Source: Eopsaltria australis (Eukaryota; Chordata; Aves; Passeriformes; Petroicidae). Taken from it: a stretch of DNA of 64,000 nucleotides. The notes under the pieces were generated by a model. That model saw only the letters and a program-made list of their open reading frames with translations, made no database searches and was not told the DNA's origin. Made by a program: the position numbers and the translations under genes. Shown here one piece after another: positions 13,928-35,046 of the stretch. The stretch covers positions 310,001 through 374,000 of the forward strand of contig JAVTVJ010000013.1 in NCBI GenBank assembly GCA_034509425.1. Direction: 5' to 3'. Each line of letters begins with the position of its first letter. The stretch's first letter is position 1.

Positions 13928-16900
13928 GCTAAGATGCAGGTCCATAACGAAGCAATTAACTGTTAATTACTGTATCAAGTTCGTGAGCACAAACTGCAGG
14001 CAGGGGAGTTCTGCCCACCAGGGCCAGAGGGGCACGCAGGGGATGCTCTCCATGAAACACAAGTCACAGAGGTTGCACCAGCAAACAGCTCCTTCCCAGG
14101 GGATTTCTCTCGAGGCTCAGGCACTGCTACCACAAAATTTTGCAGCACTGATGGCTTTCCTAAAGAAACCTTTCACCACAACTCTTGTGAGCACCACAAA
14201 ACCTGGCCGGACAAGAGCCAGGAGCAGCAGACTGAGATGCAAAAGAGATCATTAACTTCTGTGGTATATCCTGAAATTTCCAATTCAAGATGCAGAAGAT
14301 GCAGAAGATGTATTGCCTGCTTGTAGAGATAATCAACACAGATCACAGCAAATGTGCATTGAGAATGAGGGACAGATGAGTGGCAGAAAAGAAATTTCTG
14401 TGAAAAGAAATGCTGAGATGTCAGGAAGTTAGGTTAAAAACGAGAAGAACGATTTTCTCAAATCGCCTTGTAGTACAAACAGTTCCAGGATTCACTGTCA
14501 AGCCTTTCTCCCAGTCATGAGAGCACAAGGCTTGCTTTTGAAAAAAGAAGAAAGGTGGAGACTAATGGATGAGAGTTGATTTTGACAAGTTGGGCCTTGA
14601 GAAGAGGCATTAACTCTTAGTAAAGGGGTTGTGACTCCAAAGCAGTGAGCAAAGAGATGCTGTGCTAGGCAAACAGGATGTAATTGACCCACAGTGATGA
14701 CAGGCTTTAGGATTTTCTCACAGATAATAACTAGCTGAAGAAAAGGAGATGCCCAAGGCCTCGAACCAAATTGGTCACCTTACAGCTATGAAATGCCCCA
14801 CCCAGCACTAATTATGACAATTATAACAGTAACAATTAAATCAAAGTAACTGCTGCTATTCTTTGACAGCTGCCTTGCCAAGGCTAGTATTTTGTTTGAT
14901 TACTAAGCAAGGAAAGGGACTTAACCAACCTAGAATTGCCCTTTGTTTCCGAAAGGTTTTGTTATTATCTGAGTAAAACTCAAGTTTTGACAAGCTGTGA
15001 ACACAAGCCTGTGTTTCCAGTTTCTCAGTTGCCAGTGTTTACACCTTTCAAAGTGTTTGTGCATCTGTGATGAAGGTTGAAACAGAGCTTTGCCCTTTTA
15101 TGTTATGTGACACCCCCCAGCTGGACTGTGGCTGTGGCTGCCCCCAGAGTTGTCTTTTCTGTCTTGTACAGTCCTCTCCTGTTGTTTACGTGGGTTTGGA
15201 TTCAGACAAAATCAGACATGACTGCTTCTAAATACACTGACTAGGAACATCAGCAGGTGGGCTCAAAACCAGGTGAGTCTCCTCTAACCAGCTCTATTTT
15301 TGGAACAAAAAATAGGTTTGATGCTGTGCCACCACGCTCGGTGAGATAAGGAAGCAGCACCATGGGCCATCTGTTCAAAGCACAGCCGGAGAGCGCTCAC
15401 CTTCACCCAGCCCCGGGCTCTGCAGACCTCCTGCCAGGAGCCAGGGAAGCCCTGAATCTGGGCTAATTGAAGGGATCTGCAGCCTGCCAGCTTCATATTT
15501 AACAGGGATTTACCGCTGATGGAAATTACAAGTGAATTACAGATTCCAGCACGTCATGGTCTCGCCAGAGTCAAACAAAAGCACATGGTGATATGAACAG
15601 AGCGCTGCACGCTGGGACCTGAGGTCTCTGTGGACCTCATTGTTTTGTTAAAGTGTTGCTGATAAGCTATGAGGTACTGCAGAGCTCCACATCTTTCCTA
15701 GAAACTATTCTTCCCTCAGTTGTTTCTAATGCCGTTTATAATTTCCAGCTCTTCTGTTTGTTTTTATATGAGTGTAGGAGGGTTTCTTTCTCTTCAAATC
15801 AAATCATAGGGCCTCACCATTTCCAGCTCAAAGTCTCCCTAATGCTGTTAATCTCCTATTAACAGCCTACTGACACAGAAAAGACAACAGAAAAAGACTG
15901 ATTGCCAGCCCTCTGGCCCTGTGACCGTGTGCTGGTCAGATCTGGATTAGTAGCTGAGGAGATTTACCTCAGGAGGCCTTGTCACAGGTGCCTGGAACTC
16001 TAAACTCTCCTCGAACTGCCTGGTAGGAGAGGGAGGAGGGGAACCAGTAAATCCACAGATGATGCACACACAAACAAGTCCCCACTGAAACTCATTTTTC
16101 TTCTCTTAATCAAAATCAGGATGACTGCAGGACAAAAACTCCTTGACTTCATATAAAAGGCAACGAGCTGGGCATGGACATCCCACCCAGGACACAAAAC
16201 CCACTGTGGTACTCCCTCATACTACCTGTCACCGACAGAAGGTTTGTTTAACTTTATCTTTTCTAGTTACTAGAAATTGCTACCCAGGAGCACAGGCAAA
16301 GACGCTGCTTTTCCCTCCAGAGCTTGTGGAGTAGGATAAATTGCCCTGCTGTGTAGCCCGGTTCAAGTACGAGAGGGACCATTTCAGCTTTAAGACAATT
16401 TAAGCTGCTCCCATTGAAGGAAAGATGGAAAAACAGCATCATTCTTATTTGGCAACAAGCATCCATGTGACAGTTGGGTTCAGCAGCCCAGACAGTGTCA
16501 GGCTCCCCTCCAGGGCTGGGCTGCACCTCCTACATTTGCAGCACTGAGCCGTGCTGGCTGTGCTGCTCCATGACCCTACATAGCAGCAGGAGGGTGCTGG
16601 GATGCAGCTGACCAGCTGCACTTGACGTCACCCAGCAAAGAGTGTCCCCACACAGCATCTGAGCTGCACCAGGAGCCTGCCTGGCTGCCAGCGAGGGAAA
16701 CAGGGGCACGAGCTGGTGCTGCCTGTGGCCAGGGCAGCGTGTGCCCGGGAATGGAGCTCAAGCATCTCTCATCTCCACCGAGATGATTGTATTTCAGAAT
16801 GATTTCATTTCGCTTCTTAACAAATTGCCGGTAAAATAGGTAATTGTTCCTGGCCTCGAGTTAAACAATCCTGTTGCCGAGTGTTATTTGCAGGTCACAG

Positions 16901-18179
16901 AGCTGTGAGAGGTTTGGCCTTCAAGGCACCACACTGTCCCCTCTAGGAAGAGGGGTGAAGTACAAAAACATTCTACCATGCCTTACAGAGAAATTAATTT
17001 AACCTGTAATTATTGTTATTACGAGGCTGCTTGTCCATCTTGGCTTCTTACACAGCCAAACACTGGAACTCATAGAGAGCTGCTGTTCAGAGCAACTCGT
17101 GCCTCTCCCTGACCCTTCCTGTCCTCTAACATAACTGCATCCATGTTGCAGCTCGCTGTCTTTCCATAGGATTTATTCATCAGGAGCATCTGCAGGGGAA
17201 CAGGATCTGACTCACTCCGCAGCACAGCCGCTCCTGCTGCTCATTCCCCAACCTGAAACAACAGCCCTGTTCCAAAAGCTGCCTCCATAGCACATAAATC
17301 AAGCAGTACCTAAATCAAGCATCACCAAAGCAATGCTGGGCTGCCCTTCTAAGGGACAGAGCACTACTGACTGCTCCCCAAGAAAGAAATCCTCGAACAG
17401 CATCTTTGCATAGTGCAAACTTACCTTGTTTTGGTGCTGTCTCACTCCTTTTCTGAGTCTCAGTGAGGAGCATCCAGCCAGTGTGAGTCTCTTTCAAAAT
17501 TGATTCCTTATCCATATTTGGGAATTTGTGCTGGGCACTGGCTGGTACGAGGCACGTTCTTCCCACAGTGCACTTTGGGACTTGTAGTTCCCAAAAAGGA
17601 ATGTTGTTTTCCAAATTGCAAGCGCCAAGCAACCGAAACAAAAGGCTGCAACGCCCTTACCTCTGTGTTTGCTTGCTGCCGGGCCTTTCCTTTCACAATG
17701 TTTCTGTGCAGTGGTTTCACCTTAGCCAGCCCGAATCCCTCAGGAACTCTTCCATAGTTAAGGACTGTGTGCCAACCCCTTGAATGCACCACTGTGTAAA
17801 AGCTACTACTGCAGAGTGCTCCTGCTGCTGCCGTGAGGGGCAGGTGCATGGTCCTGCCTCCTGGAAACAGCTACCTGGAAAAAGAGAGCTATGGTCAAGT
17901 TTTAATAATATTCTCCACACTGAAATGGCATAGAAAATCCCCTTGAAAAGATGTATTTCACTCTTCAGCATGTTTTGTATTAGCCCATTTGATTTTTTAA
18001 TTGGAAAATCATAGTAGGGGGACAGATAAATGTGTCAATTGTTACAAAAGGTTACAAGATAAATCAGTCGTGTATCTCGTGGGGAGATCCATTTCTGAAG
18101 AGCGTTTTGCACTGACTGCCGTAATTACCTTGTAACCAAGACACCCTGTTGTTTTTAAATAACAACTGAAGGAGAATGC

Positions 18180-18591
18180 GAATCGCTGCCTGCCGGGTAC
18201 TGCCGGAGACACTGTTACTACTCCCGAACTCTATTAACGGTGCAATGCGCTTAAAACTGCGGGCACGGGGTGCCTGGGGAGCCGTGCCCGGAGGAAGCGG
18301 CGGCCGGGAGCGGACAGCATCCCTCAGCCACCCGGGCGGTGCCGGGGAGCGCTCTCCGGTCAGCACCGCGCCGAACCCCTTCTCCCCGTTCCCGGCCGGG
18401 CTGAGCAGAGCTGCCTCACACTCGGGGCTGGGCTGACGCCCGGCGGCCGCGGGGAGAACAGCCGAGGCGGGCAGCCTCTTTCCCTCGGCAGCCACACGAG
18501 GGAGAAGCTGATGGGAGCGCGTTTTGGCTGGGACGGGCACCGAGCTCGGTCCCGAGAGCCCGCTTCTCATCGCTAATCCCCGCAGAGTCAC
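18180..18591. promoter_or_regulatory. CpG-rich island upstream of PEX26
   Basis: The base composition changes abruptly to GC-rich with many CpGs, including GCGGCCGC-like motifs, unlike the preceding 18 kb. Open frames on both strands (up to 175 codons on the minus strand) are typical of GC-rich sequence and lack domains. It is probably a promoter island: either a divergent promoter for a minus-strand neighbour (MICAL3 by human synteny, inferred) or the outer part of a PEX26 promoter now split by a CR1 insertion. Confidence 0.6.
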
Positions 18592-18990
18592 AGCCAGGGT
18601 CAGACTGGAAGGGACCAGATGACCACTGCTCCAGCAGGGTCACTGCAGAGCACACGGCACAGGATTGCATCTAGACGATTCTGGAATATCTCCATAAAGG
18701 AGAGATATATCCACGTATCTCCACACCTTCTCTGGGCAATGTTTCAGTGCATGGTCACCGCGCTTGAAATAAGTTGTTCCCCCTGTCCACGTGGAACTTC
18801 CTGTACATCAGTTTCTTGCCTCTTGACCTGTTGCTTGGTACCACCGAGCAGAGCCTGCCCTTAATTATCAGCACCTCCCTTTAGGTATTTATAGGCATTA
18901 AAGAGGTTCCCTCTCAGCCGTCTCTTCCCAGGGCTGGACAGACCCAGGTCCCTCAGCCTTTCCTCGTACGAGGTGCTCCAGCCCCCAAAC
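18592..18990 (-). mobile_element. CR1 LINE fragment, antisense
   Basis: About 400 bp match, by memory of the avian CR1 3' region, the reverse complement of the element. Recognisable blocks include a CTCCAGCAGGGTCAC-like stretch, GGAACTTCCTGTACATCAG (near 18792), GTATTTATAGGCATTAAAGAG (split around 18885-18905) and the CCTCAGCCTTTCCTCGTACGA block near 18953-18973. It is 5'-truncated like most CR1 copies and carries no intact open frame. Its right end is about 230 bp from the PEX26 start codon, so it sits between two CpG-rich blocks. Confidence 0.88.
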
Positions 18991-19217
18991 CAGCCCCGTC
19001 GGTGCCGTCCTGCCGCAGTGCCTACACGTCCCGGCGGCCCGCGGGGCCGGGGCAGTTCGCCGGGGCGGCCCTTCCGCTGCCGGGCGGCTCCATCGCGGCT
19101 TTCCGGTGCTGAGCGGAGCGGAGCCGGGCCCCGGCGGGGGCGGTGGCGGCGCTGGAGCCGGAGCCGGAGGCGCAGGGGGAGCGGTGCGGGCCCGGGCAGA
19201 GCCCTCCTGCCGGGGCC
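18991..19217 (+). promoter_or_regulatory. PEX26: PEX26 CpG-island promoter and 5' UTR
   Basis: A very GC-rich, CpG-dense segment leads into the PEX26 start codon and continues through coding exon 1 to about 19440. No TATA box is evident, as expected for a housekeeping promoter. The transcription start cannot be placed from sequence alone. The frame upstream of the first ATG remains open but contains only GTG-type starts, so 19218 is taken as the initiator. Confidence 0.65.
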
Positions 19218-21927
<2,710 letters not shown>

Positions 21928-24900
21928 GTGTCTTCCATCACAGAAGTGTCACCTTGGCGTGGGGATGTTACCAGGCTCTTCAGGGACTGGTGAAATCTGA
22001 CATAACCACCTGTGGACTCCTGGAATTTGTTCAGGCAGGGAATGGTGGTGTATGGATTCTGAAGCCACAGCAAGTATTCCTGACATTTTGCTTGGTCCTG
22101 TCCAACACATATCTACGACTGAATAAGAATCCTCCTTTTCAAACACTTTGCTTTGGATGTGTCTTGAGTGAGGGTTGTGTAGCCGTTTATGAACTGTGGA
22201 AGAAGTTCTCATCCTTGCAAATGCTGGGCAGTTCTCTGAACAAGTGCAATAGTGTTCCTGGAGACATGACTGTAGCAGGCAATGGAGTACCAGTGTTTAG
22301 GGAATATTCTGTTTTGCCTGAAGACGTCTGAAAAGCCTTGTTCCCGCAGCATGGGATTTAGGACAAGCACATGGAAGAAAAACACTGGAGAAAGTAAAGC
22401 CTATTGCATTTTGAAAGCCATGGTTTCTCTTGTGACTGATGCCTCTTTGTACAGGCACACTGGATTTTAGTCATATTTAAGCCAGAAAGATGAGGTGGGT
22501 GGGCCACAAAGACTGTTGAGCTGTATCTACTCTTCTTAACTGCAAATTACAGCACTTTGTGCTTGCCTGATGCATAGTTACTCCTAGAAGCATGTGGTGG
22601 TGGTAAGGAAATAGATTTATTTTTTTAAATTCTATTCTATGTTACTGTCTAGTTGAACAACTGAATTTGTTGCTTTGTTTTACTCTTTCCCTACCTCTTG
22701 CTTTGTTCATGTGGATGTCAAAAAGCCTCTCTGTGTATCTAGAATTGCTCCCCAGGTCCCCAGTATCCAAAGTCCTGGGTTAGATGGGAGTCATTTAGCA
22801 ATGCTCTGTCATTCAGAACAAAAGTTTATTTTTATAGAAAGAGATACTTCTCTGACATCACAAGACCTTCCCCAGATCAGTGGCAAGAAAATTGTACATC
22901 CGCAGGTCTGTCACCAGACCAACTCCATTTCTGACTGCTTGGGGCAGAAATTGAAGGTTTGGGGTAGAACACTAATTTCTCCTCCATCCATTCATCCTTT
23001 ACCATCAATTGACAAAAGGTAAATTCCAAGGAGGGAGCACTGACTGAACAAAACACTGCTTTCAAAATGCTGTGTGCTGGAGGGGACAAGTTAAAGGCAA
23101 GAGGCTGGGGACAAATTGGCCTCTGTCATCCCAGCACCTGTGCCAAAAGGGTGTAAACTCACTGATGTCAGCCCAAACTACAAAATGTTGTCAGAGCAGC
23201 CTTTTTTGGTGGGACCACACCAAACCCATGAGAAGGAGCCAGTGTAGATCCCAGTGTGATGTCTTACAGCAGCAGTGCCCTTTGTCTCTAGCAATAACCG
23301 TACTCCAAGGTGGTGGCTGTTCCTGTTTTCTTCACACTGTTGGCCTGTTGGTTCCCTCAGACCGTGTGTGATCTGTTGCTTTGCTCCCTACAGAGATACT
23401 TTGAAAACAGTCTCATCTTCACTACCAAAAATAGTTCTCTGTTTCATCTTAAATTATCCCAAAAAAGAGCTACACTGCAGCATTACTGTCAGGCAAACTC
23501 AGGCAGGTTATTCATGAGTGCAGTAATGACCTTGCCTGGTTGTCTCAAGAGTTTTTAAAACCCAAACCAATCCCATATCCCTCCCCAAGGTTTTTCTCTC
23601 TGCCAGGACTCTACATCAGGGTAAGTAGCACATAGTGCTTCTCCATATAAAAAGGTAATTTCTTATGTACTCTGCACACACAGGGAAGAACAGCCTTTGA
23701 TATTGTTAAATAGTTCCTGTAATCCAACTGTAAATGTAGTTACCACTCTGCAACCAACACTTGGTGTGAAATCAGGTAGAATGAAACACAGAAGCTCTGT
23801 CTGAAGTTGAGCTCTTCCAAGAAATGACCGGGATGAGTCTTCTGCCCCCCTGCTTTGCAAGGCCTCAGGTTAAGTCCTTCTTAAGCCAGGTAATGAAATG
23901 GCAAACTTCACTCTGAAGTCAGGCCAAATTCTTACCAAAGTGACTGTTAGGTAATGAACACTTTTTGCTGTAGTCTTCTGGTATAATTTTTAGTTGGATG
24001 GCAGAGATGCTGTTTTGGAGGTTGGTTTGGACCAGTGCTTTCAGCAGGCCATACATAGTTTTTAGAATGCTGTTAAATGTCATTTACCAGAACTTTTATC
24101 ATTCGACTTTATTTTAAGTGTAGGTTGGTAACCTTGACTTTATTGGAGTACTACTGATTTAGAATTTATATTGTTTTTAATTCATCATGAGAGCAAGAAG
24201 GCAGAAATAAGCTATCAGGGTTTTTTTGCAATTCATACTAAAACTGCAGTATCTAATTTTTATAATAAAGTGACTACTGATTTATCTCTATTTGTAGAGT
24301 TGCTTGTTTGTGCTGTGATTGTGTATATGAAAAAAATGGTGTTTAATGTATTGATATCCTACAAAGTATAGCAAAGTTTTCCAGAATTGTTTCACATTGT
24401 TTCAGCATATCTGAATTAAGTAGAGAATGCCTTCAGTGTGAATCTGATGAGATCTAATCAACTGATGATGTTGGTAGAGTGTAAGTCTGGATGGCCAAGA
24501 CAAATACTACCAAGAATAAAGTACCTGGTATTCATCATTATTAGATGAATGTATCTTTATATTAGAACTAACTACAGTTCTGACCTTGCAGTATTAGAGG
24601 AGAAAACACTACAAATAAAAAGTAAAAATACATAGCACAGTTCTCTGTTTCAGGGATAAAGCCTGTAAAAAAGTATTTTATCAATGTAGCAGTGTTATAC
24701 AAGTACTTAATTACTAGACTTGGGCAGTTCAGAAATCCTGGAATGCGATGGTGCTGGCTCTCCCAGCAGGTGGCAGCAGACTGACAGGAAACAGTTACAC
24801 AGGGAGCACAAGGAAAGTGTTTGAATCTTCATTCACGTACTGAGGAAGGTATTACAATGTGGGAAATGCAAAGACTTACACGTCCCAAATCAAAAGGAAA

Positions 24901-25940
24901 AGAGGATTTTGTGTGGTCACCAAGGAACTTATTGAGAGTGCACTGTTTTGTCAGATGGCACATTAATGTTCCAAAATAATCCACAATTCTGACACTGTTG
25001 GAGAGTCCTTTAGGTAACCAGCCTGTAGGGAGGGAGTGATGTAGGTGTAGCAGAGGAGAAAAAGCAGTTGACTGTCCTTTGTTTGCCTCTTGATGTATTT
25101 CAATCTCCAGCATATTTGCCCAGCATATCGAGCTGGGGGGAGGAGGGAGAAAGGGAAGACATTTGGAGTGATGGTGTTTGTCTTCCCAAGCCAGTGATGG
25201 ATCCTGGGGTATGCTGGTTGCCAACAGTGGAAGAACAATCTATTAATATCATCATGTCAGAGTAGACTAACCTACATTTTAGGAATTGTCTATTTAAATG
25301 TCTGCTGATTAAACAGCATCATAAACAGTGCATTTATAAAGTCTGGAGATACATAATATAGATTCAAACAATTAAATGTGCCTTGCTCTTTGTTACATGG
25401 GGGTTGTAACACAAGGATTTCTCTACTGACAGAAACTGCTGCTTTCCAGTGCTGAACTGGTGCAGAAGGAGCAAAGTGGTGGAGGCAGCTGCACTAATTT
25501 GGTGTCAGAATGTTGGGGTGATGCCTCCAGAGCTGTCCTGCAATAAACACTGCAGTAAGAATCAAATTTCTTTCTGCGTTTGGACAGAGAAGTGAGAGTC
25601 AGTACTGAAAGCTGTCCCATTCTGCTGACAGCCTGGATGACTGCACATGGAAAGAGAAGCAACAGAAGTAAACTGAAATTTTAATAGAGAAGCCAGGAGA
25701 TCATTTAAAAGTGCTGGTAGGGCACACTTAAGAATGGTAATCATGTCTACTTTCCAGACATCTATTTTTGTTTTTCTTCTATCTTTCTCTTTTCCATTCA
25801 TTTGCTCTCTTATGCCTTCTGTACTGGAATTTAGGAGTGATTTTCACCTACAGAACAGGGAACTGGGATGGTGTGTGTCTTGTAGGTGATGTAAAAACCT
25901 GAGGTGTGAGAAAGCAGAGTGTGTGATGTGTTCCATGAAT
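21928..25940 (+). other. PEX26 3' UTR and intergenic sequence before TUBA8
   Basis: No coding exon is supported. AATAAA motifs at 24264-24269 and 24515-24520 are possible distal polyadenylation signals, but which one PEX26 uses cannot be told. Open frames (up to 131 codons on the minus strand) have no recognisable content. Confidence 0.5.
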
Positions 25941-25959
25941 GTGTGCCAGCCTGTCTGCA

Positions 25960-26190
25960 CTGAGTGTGAAGGCTGGAGTGTCTCTGAGCCCTGGCTGTGA
26001 GGGTGGCTTTGCCCAGGACGGTGTTGCAGGCAGCAGGGTGACCTCGTCCTGCCGAGCTGTGACACTGAAGCGCGGCAGCAGGTGCCGGGTGCCGGGCCCT
26101 GGGTGCCTCCTGCCCTGCAGCCCAGAGCCAGGCTCCAGCACAGAACTGCCACCCGTGATCCCAAAGGGAGGAAACTCCTCTGGACACACC

Positions 26191-26193
<3 letters not shown>
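25960..26193 (+). promoter_or_regulatory. TUBA8: Probable TUBA8 promoter and first exon
   Basis: A locally GC-rich block ends in ACACC-ATG followed at once by GTAAGG, a strong donor (ATG at 26191-26193). Alpha-tubulin genes keep only the initiator codon in exon 1, and TUBA8 exon 2 here opens with CGT (Arg2) in phase 0, so an ATG|GT junction is what is needed. Other ATG-GT pairs between PEX26 and exon 2 have weaker donors. The assignment is by position and splice logic only. Confidence 0.55.
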
Positions 26194-32527
<6,334 letters not shown>

Positions 32528-32798
32528 TTTGAAAATACACTTTGTTCCTGGTGAGCACAGAATTGTGTCTGTACTGTCACTGTATTTCCTGTGTCAACAA
32601 TCGGGGCATCTTCCCTGTGCGTTGTAAACATAACTTTAGCAGAGGTCATTTAGTGACGTTTTTTATTCCATAAATGACAGGCAAATTATCCTGTAAGATA
32701 TAATCAGCTGTAGTAATGCCCCACCACTCTCAGTAATATAAAAAGACTTGCTCTCCCTCACACACTTAATATGAGCCTCTTGAAGCTCTAATGTACAC

Positions 32799-32804
32799 AA
32801 TAAA
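32799..32804 (+). terminator. TUBA8: Candidate TUBA8 polyadenylation signal (AATAAA)
   Basis: A canonical AATAAA lies about 270 bp after the TUBA8 stop codon, a usual 3' UTR length for tubulin genes. No earlier AATAAA was seen after the stop. Confidence 0.6.
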
Positions 32805-33301
32805 CTCACTACATCCAACATAGGTGATCCCAAAAAGCTGCAGAACCCTGCTTCCTGCTGCTGCATAATAGCAACAGAGCCAGATTTAATTGGATGCACA
32901 TGCATAAATTATTTGGGCACTTATGCATGAAGTACCTAAGTGCTCATGCATAATTTAGTTAGGAATTTATTAGCACCTTTGTGCAACAAATGAGATGTCG
33001 TCTTCCTTTTTGGTTAGGTTCTCCTACATGCATTTGTGAGCCTCCTTGCTCATGTCAGAATCTGGATTTTTTTATCATGCTAATACAGAATTCCTTTCAA
33101 GAAGGACCTGCCTATAAAAAGTAAGGCAATTCTTAGAAATACCCAAGTTGTCTTTCTTTCAAGACTCTGAACTTTCAGACCTGAAAACCTTTCTGGGACT
33201 GATTGTGCCAGATTTTCTCTCAAAAAGTAAGACAGTAGCTCTCCTTTGTCGCACAGCTGTGTTCATAAATTCACAATTAATTAATGCATGAGTGTTAATT
33301 A

Positions 33302-33460
33302 CCTCACATTTCCTGCCCTTTTTCCTGTACATTTCCCATCCTTTTTCCACCTCACGTTTCCCGCCCTTTTTTCTCTCCTTTTTCACCTCACGTTTCCCGC
33401 CATTTTTCACCTCACGTTTCCTGCCATTTTTTTTCTCTCTTTTCCTGCCCTTTCCCCCTC
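33302..33460. repeat. Pyrimidine-rich degenerate tandem repeat
   Basis: Units of the form CCTCACGTTTCCCGCCATTTTT recur with spacing of about 22-30 bp and variable T runs. At least five degenerate copies can be seen, the middle three most alike. The strand asymmetry (C/T on +) is marked. No coding role. Confidence 0.8.
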
Positions 33461-33810
33461 TATTTAAATATTTCAAATGTTGGGGAAAGAGGGATTTCTC
33501 CTCAATTTAAACCCTTTAAAGCAAAGAAAAACAGAAATTCCCTTGCAATTTAAAACCTTAAGAGGAAGACAGTGGGGGATCTTCCCTCACCTCAAACCCA
33601 TAGAACAACATCATTTCCCCTTCCATTTAAATCAAAAAATAACAATCCCCCATCAACCTTAAATAATAGAAAAGGCAAGTCTTCCTTTAACTGATACCCT
33701 TAAATATACAGGTGAAGGGGATCCCCTCTAATTTAAACACAGACAATAATGAAAAGAAGGTTTTCCCCTCAATTTATACCCCTTTTCCATCAAACCCCTC
33801 TTTTTTTGGG

Positions 33811-33915
33811 GTCACTGGGGTGCAGCAGGGAGGGACTGGGGCAGTGGGGAGAGACTGGGATGGGACTGAGGGCACTTGGGAGGGATTAGAAGCACTGGGA
33901 TGAGACTGGGAAGAT
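33811..33915. repeat. G-rich ACTGGG-type low-complexity repeat
   Basis: Repeated words such as GGGACTGGG, GAGACTGGGATGGGACTG and GGGAGGGATTAGA form an irregular G-rich array. Such blocks are common in bird intergenic DNA. The G runs could in principle form quadruplexes, but none has perfect four-tract spacing that I would assert. Confidence 0.65.
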
Positions 33916-34087
33916 GAAATCAAAAAGAGAAAAGAAAAGGATCTTCTCTGCACCCCCAGGCATTGCCCCACCTGCTCAGGTGAGCTCTCCCCTCTCCTGC
34001 ACTGCCCTGTGGCACTGGGCTTGTCCCTCTGCACATCCTCAGCAAAGCTCCTGGAGCATCCAGGTGTTCCCCTGCTCCTGCAAATGC

Positions 34088-34590
34088 TGTCACTGCTGTC
34101 CTGTGAGAGACCCCTGGCGATCACCCACTCCAGCTGTCACCATTGTCCTGTGAGAGATCCCCAGGGGATCACCCACTCCAGCTGTGACCATTGTCCTGTG
34201 ACAGATCCCAGGGGATCACCCACTCCAGCTGTCACTGCTGTCCTGTGACAGATCCCAGGGATCACCCACTCCAGCTGTCACTGCTGTCCTGTGACAGATC
34301 CCAGGGATCACCCACTCCAGCTGTGACCATTGTCCTGTGACAGATCCCAGGGATCACCCACTCCAGCTGTGACCATTGTCCTGTGACAGATCCCAGGGAT
34401 CACCCACTCCAGCTGTCCTTGTCCTGTGACAGATCCCACGGATCACCCACTCCAGCTGTCACCATTGTCCTGTGACAGATCCCAGGGGATCACCCACTCC
34501 AGCTGTGACCATTGTCCTGTGACAGATCCCAGGGATCACCCACTCCAGCTGTCACCATTGTCCTGTGACAGATCCCCGGGGATCCCCCCT
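34088..34590. repeat. Minisatellite, unit about 44-49 bp, ten copies
   Basis: The word CACCCACTCCAGCTGT occurs ten times with spacing of about 44-49 bp, joined by TGTCCTGTGACAGATCCCAGGG-like sequence. Length changes come from one to three G/C at the CCAGGGGATC junction and a short deletion in copy seven. Copies reading CTGTCAC...GTGACAG have a perfect 7-bp inverted repeat with a loop of about 9 bases. Every unit also carries CAGCTG, an E-box core. Confidence 0.95.
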
Positions 34591-34833
34591 GACAGCAGCC
34601 CTGAGCAGGGCCTGCCCCTCCTCACCCTCACTGACCACACCCGGGGCCGCCCTGGACACTAATTTAGGCAGGAATTCCACTAAATCCCACTCTGAGTCTT
34701 ACGCAACAAGCTGAGCAAACCTGGCTGCTTTCCACACACGACTGTAGCAGAGTTAGAGGAAGATAAACAGAACCGGTCGAGGTTCCAGCGGCCCCGCCGT
34801 GAGGGAACCTGGATGGGCCGGGACAGGGCAGCG

Positions 34834-35046
34834 GGGAAAACCCGGGCGGGATTTCCCCACAATCCGGAATGGATCCGCAATGAAGGAAAACACAGACTGG
34901 ATTTTTCCAGAATATGGAATAGGGGAAAACCCGGACTGGATTTTTAAAAGTACTCAATGGAAAAAAACCGGACCGGATTTTCCCAGACTACAGAATGGAG
35001 GAAAACCCAGACTGGATTTTTCCGGAATACGGAATGGGGGAAAATC
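34834..35046. repeat. Second minisatellite, unit about 39 bp, about five copies
   Basis: Units of the form GGAAAACCCGGACTGGATTT followed by TTCC(A/G)GAATA(C/T)GGAATGG repeat about five times with substitutions and one insertion in the first unit. It is unrelated in sequence to the minisatellite some 240 bp to its left. Open frames across it are repeats of the same peptide and are not genes. Confidence 0.9.

Larger units (their letters stand above)
2259..18179. other. Long intergenic stretch without supported genes
   Basis: About 16 kb of moderately AT-rich sequence. Open frames reach 156 codons (minus strand, 6093-6563) and 176 codons (minus strand, 11174-11704), but their translations are low-complexity or antisense to A-rich tracts and match no family I know. 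In human the large MICAL3 gene lies upstream of PEX26 on the opposite strand. None of its conserved coding exons is visible, so if MICAL3 is here only an intron or noncoding 5' exon falls in the window. Simple repeats are listed separately. Confidence 0.55.

Noticed and set aside
1..18000. Coding exons of MICAL3 expected from human synteny
   Set aside because: Conserved N-terminal MICAL sequences were looked for among the minus-strand translations and not found; any MICAL3 content here would be noncoding.
18064..18591. 175-codon minus-strand open frame in the upstream island
   Set aside because: Considered as a MICAL3 5' exon, but the translation has no resemblance to the MICAL3 start and the composition explains the open frame.
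34088..34590. CRISPR-like array
   Set aside because: Units are direct tandem copies without unique spacers, in an animal genome.
34009..34662. Repetitive open frames that look like a repeat protein
   Set aside because: They are translations of the 46-bp minisatellite; the unit is not a multiple of three in most copies, so the frame changes.
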